Shown piece after piece: positions 30,963 to 41,215 of a stretch of 64,000 nucleotides of DNA. Source of the DNA: Dendrolimus kikuchii (lineage: Eukaryota; Arthropoda; Insecta; Lepidoptera; Lasiocampidae); contig CM034389.1 of the NCBI GenBank assembly GCA_019925095.2, forward strand, positions 27,344,935-27,408,934, read 5' to 3'. How positions within the stretch are numbered: the stretch's first letter is position 1; every line of letters starts with the position of its first letter. A model generated the notes under the pieces. The model was given only the letters and a program-made list of their open reading frames with translations. It was not told where the DNA came from and did not search any database. The translations under genes and the position numbers were made by a program.

Positions 30963-32801
30963 TCCGTTTTCACGTAAAAACTACTGGACCGATTTGGCTG
31001 AAACTCAGTATATATATATTTTCGATGCCGAGAATGAACATAGGATACTTTTTATCCCGGAAAATGGGATAGTTTCCGGGATAAAAGGATATTTGTCTCT
31101 CTGTTTGTTATCCTTTTACGGAAAGACTTTTGGACCGATTTGGCTGATACTCGGTACATATGTAATTTGAATACCGAGGGTGGACATGGGATATTTTTCA
31201 TCCCGGATAATGGGATAGATTTTGGGATAGATTTATGTAAAGATTATCCCAAAAGTGGGACATGCTTTGGTTGGTTTTGTGATTTGCCATTTTCATCATT
31301 TTGGTTATTTTGTCCTTTTTGCCCTTTTGCCCTTTTGCCCTTTTGCCCTTTTGCCCTTTTGCCATTTTGCCCTTTTGCCCTTTTGCCCTTGGGCCCGTTT
31401 GCCCTTTTGCTCTTTTGCCCTTTTGCCTTTTTGCCATTTTGCCCTTTTGCCCTTTTGCCCTTTTGCCCTTTTGCTTTTTTGCCTTTTTACCATTTTGCCC
31501 TTTTACCATTTTGCCCTTTTGCCATTTTGCCCTTTTGCCCTTTTGCCACTTTGCCCTTTTGCCCTTTTGCCCTTTTGCCCTTTTGCCCTTTTGCCCTTTT
31601 GCCATTTTGCCCTTTTGCCCTTTTGCCCTTTTGCTTTTTTGCCCTTTTACCATTTTGCCCTTTTGCCCTTTTGCCATTTTGCCCTTTTGCCCTTTTGCCC
31701 TTTTGCTTTTTTGCCCTTTTGCCCTTTTGCTTTTTTGCCCTTTTACCATTTTGCCCTTTTGCCCTTTTGCCCTTTTGCCCCTTTGCCCCTTTGCCCTTTT
31801 GCCCCTTTGCCCCTTTGCCCCTTTGCCCCTTTGCCCTTTTGCCCTTTTGCCCTTTTGCCCTTTTGCCATTTTGCCCTTTTGCCATTTTGCCCTTTTGCCC
31901 TTTTGCTTTTTTGCCCTTTTACCATTTTGCCCTTTTGCCCTTTTGCCCTTTTGCCATTTTGCCCTTTTGCCCTTTTGCCCTTTTGCCCTTTTGCCCTTTT
32001 GCCCTTTTGCCATTTTGCCATTTTGCCATTTTGCCATTTTGCCCTTTTGCCCTTTTGCCCTTTTGTCCTTTTGCTTTTTTGCCCTTTTACCATTTTGCCC
32101 TTTTGCCCTTTTGCCCTTTTGCCCTTTTGCCCTTTTGCCCTTTTGCCCTTTTGCCCTTTTGCCCTTTTGCCCTTTTGCCCTTTTGCCCTTTTGCCCTTTT
32201 GCCCTTTTGCCCTTTTGCCCTTTTGCCCTTTTGCCCTTTTGCCCTTTTGCCCTTTTGCCCTTTTGCCCTTTTGCTCTTTTGCTCTTTTGCTCTTCGACTC
32301 TTTTTTGTCCTTTTTGTCCATGTTGCGCTTTTTGTCCTTTTTGCTGATGTTGTCCCTTTTGACATTTTTGTAGTTTTCATTGACGGGGGATAGATAAATA
32401 AAACTAGGACTGTTTGTAATAGAGGATGAAAGTTTGGATGAGACCAATCATTTCTCAAGTTCATAGATATAAAAATGCATCGTCTATAAAAATGCGATAG
32501 TAACTCGATATGTCTTTCTGTTAAGTTTTCGGAAAACACTGGGAATACTGGATCGTTTTTATTTTAATTTTGTTTAAATGTAGTTTTAATGCCGAAAATG
32601 GACATATATACTCATGCCAAGAGATCGGCATGAGAATATATCAAGCATCGAGTTTGCGATATAAAATGAAGTGAATTTTTCGGGGGCAAATGGCACTAAC
32701 ATAAAAATGGTGTACATTGTAACCTGTATTAACGCCTGCTCTTTAAACAAGAAGCAGGAACTAGAGGTTAACCCGCGGCGCAGCCGCGGGGTAAACTCTA
32801 G
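30879..32801 (+). mobile_element. Hel-R, Helitron-like, carrying a minisatellite
   Basis: TCCCTATTAATATTATAAAT (30879), a (CTGT)n block (30911-30961), and two 'accgatttggctgaaactc'-type units. The minisatellite follows (31314-32295), then a second 5'-like start TCTATAAAAATGCGATAG (32483). The end is the hairpin ACCCGCGGC-GCA-GCCGCGGGGT (32771-32792) with CTAG (32798-32801) before T. Confidence 0.6.
31314..32295. repeat. TTTTGCCC minisatellite
   Basis: About 120 copies of an 8 bp unit with variants TTTTGCCA, TTTTGCTT, TTTTACCA and CTTTGCCC. The marker GCTTTTTTGCC..TTTTACC recurs about five times (31472, 31633, 31727, 31905, 32072), i.e. a higher-order unit. The last ~170 bp (32100-32270) is nearly pure. 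All six frames lack stops, so the long frames here are spurious. Confidence 0.9.
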
Positions 32802-32812
32802 TATTATTATAA

Positions 32813-33240
32813 ACAAAAGAGTATATATGCGTGTGTCAAATACATGATAGTGTGTGAAATGTTTTTTTTAATTAATGTATTATTTATGGAAAATTAAAAA
32901 AAAAATAGCATTCGTTGCTTCTTCCCTATATAAACTAATAGCTGTGTATGCGACGTCGTCCGCGTGGAATTTGCTTTCAAAGCCCCCCGATTTTGAAACA
33001 TTCTTCATTGGTGATCCGCTCCTATTGGTCTTAGCGTGATGATATATAGCCTATAGCCTTCCTCGATAAATGTACTATTCAACACTGAAAGAATTTTTCA
33101 AATCAGACCAGTAGTTCTTGAGATTAGCGGGTTCAAACATACAAACTCTTCAGCTTTTTAATAAGTGTGCGAAATTTCATACTCCTCCGTCCGCGCAATT
33201 TTCGTAAAAAGGGGTCCAAAGTTTTTGTTTCACGTATTAA
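32813..33240 (-). mobile_element. Hel-G, split by Hel-A
   Basis: 'gagtatatatgcgtgtgtc' to 'cttccctatataaacta' (32937) resumes at 33162 'taagtgtgcgaaatttc'. The 3' CTAG end is missing. Confidence 0.6.
32938..33161 (-). mobile_element. Hel-A nested in Hel-G
   Basis: Hel-A body with both termini decayed (CTAG read as ATAG). Flanks A32937 and T33162 rebuild the empty site seen at ~6270. Confidence 0.65.
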
Positions 33241-33489
33241 TATAATGATTCTCGTAATAATACAGATCAACGTTAACAAAAGCATTCATTTAAATCTAAC
33301 AAACAAACTAAAAATACAAAAGAGTTCGTAACAGTAATGCTTGCAGAAAATAAATACAAAACTCCCAATAGTTTGCACCAAAGGCCAAGTGGCCATTTCT
33401 CGGACAGCCGTATCATTCGCTATGAACTGCAACAGATCTTTCTTTGATAAAATACCTTCGGTAGTCGCAGCTACACAGTAAACACTGAA
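33241..33489. other. Unassigned
   Basis: No relative or gene recognised. Confidence 0.35.
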
Positions 33490-33578
33490 GTTATATATAT
33501 ATTAATCCGTGAAGCAAAAACTTTGTACCCCTTTTTACGCAAATTGCACGGACGAAGGAGTATGAAATTTTGCACTTA

Positions 33579-34337
33579 TCTATACTAATATTATATAGCT
33601 GAAGAGTTTGTTTGTTTGTTTAAACGCGCTAATCACAGGAACCGCTGGTCCGATTTGAAAAATTCTTACAGTGTTGAATAGTACATTTATCGAGGAAGGC
33701 TATAGGCTATATTATATTTTTTTAAAGATTAGGGTTCCTTACTAAAAGTCCAATAATGTAACCCAAGGTGTAAAAAAATGCCCCGAAAAATCCTTACACG
33801 GCGTGCGCTGCGAAAACTATTGATTATAGAACAAAACAATGTACTACCACTTTGCAGAACATATAATTGTCTACAAAAAATATCGTAACCATATGTCTAA
33901 CTATTGTAGTTATCTCACAATAAGTGTTTTCTTTTATTTTTTTAAATAATTAAAATGCCGTCGCTCCAAAAACTCTTTATTTTGTACCTTGGTATTAATC
34001 CTTATCAAAATAAATTACTCCATATTCAAGACGAATTCAATACCTTTCTAGAACTTTTTGAATTATTCAATTCGGACGTTTCATTCAAAAGATATCGCGA
34101 TATTTAAAATGTAAGTATTAGTGTTGTAGCCAAATATACTAATATTGTTTGATTGAACGCGCTAATCTCAGGAACTACTGGTCTGATTTGAAAAATTCTT
34201 ACAGTGTTGGATAGCCCACTTATCGAGGAAGGCTATAGGCTATATATCATCACGCTAAGACCAATAGGAGCGGAGCACCAATGAAGAAAGAGTTTTGAAA
34301 GCAAATTCCACGCGGACGACGTCGCGGGCACAGCTAG
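33579..34337 (+). mobile_element. Hel-A long form with core, copy 2
   Basis: TCTATACTAATATTATATAG start, 5' domain to ~33715, ~430 bp core, second 5' domain from ~34136 without TC, and CTAG at 34334-34337 before T. A short Hel-G scrap (33490-33578) precedes it. Confidence 0.75.
33955..34107 (+). CDS. Short ORF in the Hel-A core, unknown
   Basis: 50 codons, MPSLQKLFILYLGINPYQNK ... ending FKRYRDI. Most of the nucleotide sequence is shared with 19829-19939, where a TGA cuts it at codon 37. No signal peptide or known domain. It could be a piece of a captured host exon or chance. Evidence for translation is lacking. Confidence 0.25.
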   Translation: MPSLQKLFILYLGINPYQNKLLHIQDEFNTFLELFELFNSDVSFKRYRDI

Positions 34338-34740
34338 TAAACAATAAATGAACAGTATTAAACTCGGGCATAGCTTGTTCGCCCGGGCAAAAGACGTAAA
34401 AAAAAACCACTTTCTATCACAGTTGGACCGTCAGCCTGTGTTTCAGCTATAAAAAAAACACACATTTATTTTGTTATTAAATAAAATATTGACCCTGACG
34501 GGTAATTTATTTCAGAAACTAAAAGATTTTTACCTTTATATTGAATTGGCGCTTGATCACGTTTCTATAACAAACGCACTATCGTAATCTGACACTTGAA
34601 ACCTGAAACAAATAATGAATATTGTAATCAATAAGTAAAAAAAAAAAAAAAGATTTGAAAAAAAAAAAGAATAAGTAATAGTAGTTGTCCAAACCTCATT
34701 CCTTTGAAATAATTCGATTCTTTAAATTCTTCTTTTTATT
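34338..34740. other. Unassigned AT-rich stretch
   Basis: Nothing recognised. Confidence 0.4.
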
Positions 34741-34755
34741 TGTTTTTCTTTTATA

Positions 34756-35092
34756 CATACATAACTTCACGCCAGTTCCCTTGCGGGGTAGGCACGAACA
34801 ACAGAGTGCCATTTAGGCTTATCCTTACACACCTCACTTGCCTCTTTGACATTCATAACTCTTGTCATGCAAGCTCGTCTGTTCTTAAGGCTCCTGACAT
34901 CACCTTCTGCTAGTACACGATCAATTTGATCATGGAAGGTGTGTCGTGGCCTTCCACGACTTCTGCATCGATCCACTTTTGCATTGTATATCTGTTTAGT
35001 CATTCTTTCATCATGCATTCTTTCCACATGCCCGAACCACCGAAGCATTCCTTTCCTTACCTTCACCCCGACACTCTCTTTCAGACCAACTC
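34756..35092 (-). mobile_element. RTE-D copy 5
   Basis: Minus-strand frame KVRKGMLRWFGHVERMHDER to YPARELA. Flanked by a perfect 15 bp duplication TGTTTTTCTTTTATA (34741-34755, 35093-35107). Confidence 0.85.
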
Positions 35093-35107
35093 TGTTTTTC
35101 TTTTATA

Positions 35108-35371
35108 TTATGTCTTTTATATATGTATTTGTATTTGCGGCATTTGGGGTGGAAGCTTTAGGTCCGTGGGGTCCTAACGCTCTAAAGGTCTACCGTGACG
35201 TCGCCAAACGTTTAGTAGACGTCACACCCGACCAGAAGGCTGGCGTCTATTTCGCTCAAAGATTAAGCATTGCCATACAACGTGGCAACGCCGCCAGCCT
35301 TCTGGGAACGTTCTCAGTAAGTGACAGTGGTTTGGGACCAATAACTTACCTTTGGATATTTTCCCCTTTTT
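35108..35371 (+). pseudogene. Possible LINE RT C-terminal fragment
   Basis: The frame AFGVEALGPWGPNALKVYRD, then KRLVDVTPDQKAGVYFAQ, then RLSIAIQRGNAASLLGT. The QRxSIAIQRGNAASLLGT signature resembles the extreme C-terminus of some non-LTR polymerases. It is preceded by T/A-rich sequence and followed by 'cagtaagtgac', a possible 5' splice site. No flanking gene is seen. A fragment of a host gene cannot be excluded. Confidence 0.45.
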
Positions 35372-35385
35372 TATTTAGTTTTAGT

Positions 35386-35611
35386 GATGGATGCAGAAGT
35401 CGTGGAAGGCCACGACACACCTTCCATGATCAAATTGATCGTGTACTAGCGGAGGGTGATGTCAGGAGCCTTAAGAACAGACGAGCTTGCATGACAAGAG
35501 CTATGAATGTCAAAGAGGCAAGTGAGGTGTGTAAGAATAAGCCTAAATGGCACTCTGTTGTTCGTGCGTACCCCGCAAGGGAACTGACGTGAAGTTATGT
35601 ATGTATGTATG
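35386..35611 (+). mobile_element. RTE-D copy 6
   Basis: Starts DGCRSRGRPRHTFHD and ends YPARELT plus (TATG)n. Flanked by a perfect 14 bp duplication TATTTAGTTTTAGT (35372-35385, 35612-35625). Confidence 0.85.
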
Positions 35612-35625
35612 TATTTAGTTTTAGT

Positions 35626-35742
35626 TTTTATATTGTATAGTTTGTAGTTTATTTTTAAGTTTATATTTATTTGAATACAATTAGTTGATTCATTATTTAT
35701 TTATAAATTTATTATGTCACCTATGTACATATGTCACATTGA
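35626..35742. other. Unassigned
   Basis: AT-rich; nothing recognised. Confidence 0.35.
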
Positions 35743-36249
35743 TATCATACTAGTGATCGGCCATGGTCGAAATCCGACTATACTTCTATAATCACAGATT
35801 TCCCCAAGGCTACTACTACACCGTTAATTTGACTTGAATAATAAACAAAAGAGTATATATGCGTGTGTATCAAATACATGGTAGTGTGTGTAATGTTTTT
35901 TTTTATTGATTTAATGTATTTTTTATTTATAATTTTAAAAAAATAGCATTCGTCGCTTCTTCTCTATATAAACTACTGGCCGACGTTGTTCTGCCCTGAA
36001 GAAATAAAATTTAGAACCCGATTCCAGCGCCACCTACCGGGTCAAAATGTAAGCTATCCTATCTTTCAAGTCGGATGAAACTGCACACGCTGTGCAAATT
36101 TGATTAAAATCGGTCAAGTAGTTTAGGAGTCCATCGCGGACAAACAACGTGACACGTAATTTATATATATTAAGATAAGTGTGAGAAATTTCATACTCCT
36201 CCGTCCGCGCACTTTTCGTAAAAAGCGGTACCATAGGTTTTGCTTCGCG

Positions 36250-36253
<4 letters not shown>
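35743..36253 (-). mobile_element. Hel-G, split by Hel-E
   Basis: CTAG (35749-35752), 'ggccatggtcgaaatccgac', on to 'tctctatataaacta' (35975), resuming at 36176 with 'taagtgtgagaaatttc' to 'gcttcgcgtattaata'. Confidence 0.65.
35976..36175 (-). mobile_element. Hel-E nested in Hel-G
   Basis: On the minus strand: TC start at 36175, 'cttaatatatataaattacg', an intact 'ccggtaggtggcgct' word, and an end CCAG (from CTAG). A35975 and T36176 flanks. Same host site as the Hel-A insertion at 32938. Confidence 0.7.

Positions 36254-36333
<80 letters not shown>
36254..36333. repeat. (TA)n microsatellite
   Basis: About 40 uninterrupted TA units at the 5' edge of the Hel-G copy. Confidence 0.95.
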
Positions 36334-36335
<2 letters not shown>

Positions 36336-36888
36336 CTTTTAATTCATTATATCTTAAAATACAGTCTGCTAACCACAATTTATACAGTAGTAATAATTCG
36401 ATTATGAATAACATCCTTTAAAACTATTTTAACGAATCTATAAACCTCGTATTACTATTATGAATTCAAAGATAATTTCATTTTATTGCGACTATAGATG
36501 GTGTTATAATAAGTGCACATTTACAAGTCTAAATGAAATGGTTCTAATTCAGCTTAATCTTTTAACTTTTTGACGTGTACCTAACTAAACATTACAAGTT
36601 AAATACATACATAACTTCACGCCAGTTCCCTTGCGGGGTAGGCACGAACAACAGAGGGCCATTTAGGCTTATTCTTACACACGTCACTTGCTTCTTTGGC
36701 ATTCATAGCTCTTGTCATGCACGCTCGTTTGTTCTTAAGGTTCCTGACATCACCTTCTGCTAGTACACGATCAAGTTAAATAAAAACTTATAAAATAGTA
36801 AAAGGCGATAAGAGTATGGACTATTTATTTAGAGTAGTAGATAAAAAATATATCTATGCTTCTTATTTATAAAAAGCTTATCAATTGC
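36334..36888. repeat. rep-I tail with RTE-D insertion; otherwise unassigned
   Basis: 'caagttaaataaaaacttat' (36772-36795) is the rep-I 3' end. RTE-D (36606-36771) lies in it, flanked by CAAGTTAAATA (36595-36605, 36772-36782). The remainder is not recognised. Confidence 0.5.
36606..36771 (-). mobile_element. RTE-D copy 7
   Basis: 166 bp stub: the (CATA)n tail, 'acttcacgccagttccctt', and codons back to LAEGD. Perfect 11 bp duplication. Confidence 0.85.
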
Positions 36889-37066
36889 CGTTCGTTAGTC
36901 TGGTTAAAAATAAAAAACGGCTTGACCGATTTTGATAAAATTTTGTGTCACTTCGAGTGGGTCCCGTGATGGTGTAGATTCACAATTAGACCCGGTAGGT
37001 GGCGCTGCAATCGGGTTCTAAATTTTTATTTTCTCAGGACAGAACAACGTCTGATGGGCCCACTAG
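36889..37066 (+). mobile_element. Hel-E, single-unit copy
   Basis: 'caattgccgttcgttagtc' (Hel-H-like 5' part) runs into an E unit ('cccggtaggtggcgctgcaa') and ends 'gggcccaCTAG' (37066) before T. It looks like a hybrid of Hel-H 5' and Hel-E 3' sequence. Confidence 0.55.
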
Positions 37067-37188
37067 TTGTATGAAGAGATATGCAATACCAGACATAAAT
37101 TTAAATGTGGAATGTAGACACGTAACCCTATCATACATAAATATTTGTTATTTATTTAAATTGGCAAACAACATATTTTATTAACATA
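37067..37188. other. Unassigned
   Basis: AT-rich; nothing recognised. Confidence 0.3.
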
Positions 37189-37412
37189 CTAGCTGTGCCC
37201 GCGACGTCGTTCGCGTGGAATTTGTTATCAAAGCTCTCCGATTTAGAAACATTCTTCATTGGTGCTCCGCTTCTACTGATCTTAGCGTGATGATATATAG
37301 ACTATAGCCTTCCTCAATAAAAGGGCTATCTAACACTGAAAGAATTTTTCAAATCAGACCAGTAGTTTCTGAGATTAGCGCGTTCAAACAAACAAACTCT
37401 TCAGCTTTATAT
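37189..37412 (-). mobile_element. Hel-A copy, 5' end lost
   Basis: CTAG end (37189-37192) and full body; stops at 'cttcagctttatatgatt' before TC. Confidence 0.7.
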
Positions 37413-37650
37413 GATTATGCAAATAATTTAATCATGACCTAAGTTCAAGTTAGGTTAAAGCTTTCATCGGATTGGAGAAAGTTAGATAACAAACAACTTA
37501 TATGAGTAATTAATTATATTGTGGACGCAAGACCTGATACTGTCAGGGTTGCCAACCGAACGTACTTAATTTTTTCACTATTTAAAATGGTAAAGCCTTT
37601 AACACACTACGCAGATATGGTAAGATTTCTGTCGCTTGATCGCTCTCTAT
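37413..37650. other. Unassigned
   Basis: No relative recognised. Confidence 0.35.
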
Positions 37651-37913
37651 GGCTACGTTCCATTAGGGACTCACAACGACCACGTTCACAACCGCGATTT
37701 TACCCGTCCCACTTGCTTGCCAACGTTACAATCGTAAACCCAAGTGGAACGGCTTCGACCAACCTCTTGACATGGGTCGTTGTGAACGTTGTGTGATCGA
37801 AAATGATGACGTCATTAGTGACGTTTTCGCCACGACCACAACGATCGCGGTCGCCTTGTGGAACGGCTAATTAAGAATTTTGGGCGTTGTGAGCTACTAA
37901 TGGAACGGCCCTG
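37651..37913. mobile_element. Small inverted-repeat element (rep-Q)
   Basis: Left GGCTACGTTCCATTAGGGAC and right (reversed) GGCCGTTCCATTAGTAGC, followed by CTCACAACG on both sides. Internal 'gacatgggtcgttgtgaacg' recurs at 51415. A diverged relative spans 51180-51480. Non-autonomous; target duplication unclear. Confidence 0.55.
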
Positions 37914-38057
37914 TAAGTAGTTCAACGAAATAGCACACACATTTTTGGAGACAAAGTAATAGTCAGTAACATCAATGATGCTGTTGAGAATTCTACACAT
38001 TCTAGAGATAGGGGAATTAACACCTAGTACTTTTGTTCTTGATGGGGAAAATAGGGT
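37914..38057. other. Unassigned
   Basis: Nothing recognised. Confidence 0.3.
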
Positions 38058-38071
38058 TATAGGTTATCGTG

Positions 38072-38208
38072 TCGGTTAAGAACAGACGAGCGTGCATGAC
38101 AAGGGTTATGAATGTCAAAGAAGCAAGTGTGGTGTGTAAGAATAAGCCTGAATGGCGCTCTGTTGTTAGTGCCTACCCCACAAGGGATCTGGCGTGAAGT
38201 TATGTATG
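38072..38208 (+). mobile_element. RTE-D copy 8
   Basis: Codons from LKNRRACMTRVMNVKEAS to YPTRDLA-like, then the tail. Flanks TATAGGTTATCGTG (38058-38071) and TATAGGCTGTCGTG (38209-38222) differ at two positions, so it is an older insertion. Confidence 0.75.
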
Positions 38209-38311
38209 TATAGGCTGTCGTGGGGGTTTCGAAGGGACTCTTAGGCGGAATTGGCTTAACAATTGACAAATCCTTGTAAATATAAAATTCACTATTTCAC
38301 AATATTTTATC

Positions 38312-38586
38312 CGTGCAGGAACGGAGAAAGAATACAATTGCCTGCGGCCTGGCGGCCTGTCGTAAGAGGCGATTAAACAACCCACAACCAACCCTGGTCT
38401 AGAGTATGCCGCCATAACAACCTTGTGTTGTGTTCCGGCATTAGTGACCAGGTTCCACTCTCCTTTAAGAGAGCAGCAGCGCATTTGTAGCACCTTTGGT
38501 GTTGCAAATGTCCATAGGCGATGGTAACCGTTTTCCATCAAGTGGGCCGTCTGCCTGTCTGCTGAACTCTTACAATAAAAAATAAA
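38312..38586 (+). repeat. rep-C with internal deletion
   Basis: 'ccgtgcaggaacggag' to 'tgaactcttacaataaaa'. The block from 'ggtggtagggc' to 'ggctacc' is deleted. Confidence 0.7.
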
Positions 38587-38849
38587 AAAAATCACCTCGG
38601 TCCTTTTTAAGCTTTATATGTCGCTTTCTCCAAATCATCGCCTATTAACATGCGCATCAAATTCAAAAACAGAATTCTCTCAAGCTAAGCTTAAAGCTTA
38701 AGAAGCTTTTATATTTTTACAGCTTTAAATAAAAGCTTGAGTATTGTTCTTTGATTATTAATGAAAACACTTTTCTAGTCTTCATATTATGTTTATTTTT
38801 AACTATTTTTACAAGAATTCTTAGTTATTATTTTAACAGATATCTTATA
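38587..38849. other. Unassigned AT-rich stretch
   Basis: 'aagctt' words recur ('cttaaagcttaagaagctt'). No gene. Confidence 0.35.
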
Positions 38850-39209
38850 CTAGCTATGACCGCGACGTCGTCCCCGTGGAATTTGTTTTCAAAACCCCCG
38901 ATTTTGAAACATTCTTCATTGCGGCTCCGCTCTTATTAGTTTTAGCGTGATGATATATAGCCTATAGCCTTCCTCGCTAAATGGGCTTTCTAACACTGAA
39001 AGAATTTTTCATATCAGACCAGTAGTTCCTGAGATTAGCGCGTTCAAACAAACAAACTCTGCAGCTTTATATATATTAGTATAAGACTATAGCCTTGCTT
39101 GATAAATGGGCTTTCTAACACTGAAAGAATTTTTCAAATCAGACCAGTAGTTCCTGAGATTAGCGCGTTCAAACAAACAAACTCTTCAGCTTTATATATT
39201 AGTATAAGA
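38850..39209 (-). mobile_element. Hel-A with a doubled 5' end
   Basis: On the minus strand: a 5' partial copy 39209-39087 (123 bp), then a complete copy 39086-38850 ending CTAG. Both start TCTTATACTAATATAT. Same architecture as 255-606. Confidence 0.75.
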
Positions 39210-39534
39210 TTAGAAATGCTTGTGACCGTGTTCGGTTCCGTTACTGGAAGGAGGCGAGGAGTTCGATGATCAGTCACTTGTCATTATTATTTGACGTTAA
39301 TGACAGTGACATTTGATTGTACAGATTAAATGCCACTGTTAATTGTTGTTGCTTTAAAAAAAATATTTTATTGCTTTACAATTTATTTTTAATTTTTTAG
39401 TTATTCATATTCTTCTCAGCAAACACTTCAATTTGATAATCATGAAAGTGCACTAAAAATAACAAGTCCACCATCGTGGGCCGTCCGCCATATTGGATTT
39501 AGAACGACGTTGGTTAACCATACATTGTCATCCA
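39210..39534. other. Unassigned
   Basis: Nothing recognised. Confidence 0.35.
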
Positions 39535-39925
39535 AACTGAATATGTATGCAAAATTTAATCTCAATTAGTCGTGGATAACTGCTTTAAAATTCATTTGTA
39601 AGATTTCACCCAAATATACACAGATACATAATAATAATAATATAATAATAATCGGCAGACAAACACACACTTTGTATATCCCCAAATTAAGCAGGTTACG
39701 CTTGTGTTATGGGTAATATACAACGGACTACTCTGGGGCCGATCCCAGACATCCAGACCATAGTAAATAACAAAGAAAATACGGTTCCGAAATTTACTAT
39801 ACCAGGAATCGAACCCAGAACCTCTGCGTTGCAGTGAGGTACGCCGGCAAAGGCTTAGCCCGCTCAACCACAGAGGCCGTCAAAGATACGAGCATTGCAA
39901 GTTAAATAAAAGCTTATAAAAATGA
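39535..39925 (+). repeat. rep-I copy split by a tRNA-SINE
   Basis: 'gcaaaatttaatctcaatt' to 'gatttcacccaaatat', resuming at ~39890 with 'gagcattgcaagttaaat'. Confidence 0.6.
39629..39883 (-). repeat. tRNA-derived SINE
   Basis: On the minus strand the head 'gcctctgtggttgagcggg' contains the A-box-like TGGTTGAGCGG; B box GGTTCGATTCC lies ~50 nt on (39814-39804). The body follows ('tggtctggatgtctgggatc'), then an (ATT)n tail. Flanked by AGATAC (39622, 39884). This is a pol III promoter-bearing SINE, not a tRNA gene: there is no acceptor-stem closure. Confidence 0.8.
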
Positions 39926-40447
39926 TAAACAATGACGTGAGTGACATCCCTAGATGCATGGAGGCAGATGCGCAGGCGCAGAGGTATCGAAAGTGAAATT
40001 GCACACGATCACACGTGATCGGTCAACAACCCCGCCCCGTCTGATTATCACATTTTATACCTTAACCGAGGTCAGGTGTTAATTATATTATAAATAGCCG
40101 ACTCTGCTACTTCTATTAAAAAACGACTCAATGCTGTGTTTCAATCCTCTTCGTAACTTTGTCACACTGACTTATATTTTGTTTTTACCACTGCAAAATC
40201 ATACAATCATACCCTACGCTTTGTTTTACAATAAAATCATTTTCTCTTACACTATTTTTAATTCAAATTTATTTTCTATTTTTTAGTTGGATTTTGTATA
40301 AAAACGTATATTTTTGGTTTTTTTAACTATTAGTTTTCATTTTTCATTTTTTAGTGATTTAATTCCCTTCTCCGTGGAAACTTTGAAAAAAGAGTTAAAT
40401 ATACTCTTATGATAAAATGGAACGTTATGTAAAAATAAGCTTTTTAA
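39926..40447. other. Unassigned
   Basis: 'gcagatgcgcaggcgcag' (39964) recurs near 30078. No gene. Confidence 0.35.
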
Positions 40448-40740
40448 ATACAAGCTTTTGAGATCCTGAATATCATGTAGCAGCAGAATGCTAGCCAAGA
40501 CAAGTAAAACGAGCCCAAACACGACGGGTCTATCTTATTTCGTACAGGAGTTCCTATGGCCACCTTCCGACTCCATAATCAGATCAGCTCCATGGTACCA
40601 TATTATTGCATTGTCACGCGATATACACATACGTGCAAAATTTCAGCTCAATCGGAAACCGGGAAGTCGATCAAATTTAACTTGAAAGATTCCGTTACAT
40701 ACTAACATACGTATGAAGCTAATAAAAAGCGTATAAAAAA
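40448..40740 (+). repeat. rep-I copy 3
   Basis: 'acaagcttttgagatcctga' to 'tatgaagctaataaaaagcg'; very close to copy 1. Confidence 0.65.
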
Positions 40741-40814
40741 ATGGGGAGCTCAGAGAAGGTCAGTTGTAAACTTTTCCTTGAGATCTTCGTATGTATGTGG
40801 TATTTAAATTATAG

Positions 40815-41027
40815 GTTTCTGCCCGCGACTTCGTCCGCGTGGAATAATTTAAAAAAAAGTAAGTTACATTCTTCATTGGTGCTCCGCTCCCATTGATCTT
40901 AGCGTGATGATATATAGCCTATAGCCTTCCTCGATAAATGGGCTATCTAACACTGAAAGAATTTTTCAAATCAGACCAGTAGTTCCTGAGATTAGCGCGT
41001 TCAAGCAAACAAACATGATATAAGATT
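40815..41027 (-). mobile_element. Hel-A copy, 3' part altered
   Basis: 'ctgcccgcgacttcgtccg' (CTAG lost) to 'aaacaaacatgatataaga'; the 5' segment is shortened. Confidence 0.65.
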
Positions 41028-41215
41028 ACATTGTTATTTAGTTTGCAATTCATTTATCATTATCAAACTGCATTTATATTCTATATATTGTTGTTATGTG
41101 TGTTATATTGTCCACCGTGACTTCACTTTCTGGTCCCAAGCGGAAGAACAGCCCTGGTCCTTGTTGGCTAGTGTCATACTGAGACCGGGTCCAATTTAGG
41201 ACTCATTTTGTTGCG

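Noticed and set aside
31140..32447. Open frames of 150-417 codons (Phe/Pro/Cys-rich or Lys/Gly-rich)
   Set aside because: The 8 bp unit has no stop in any of six frames, and all frames cycle through the same octapeptide. No independent coding evidence.
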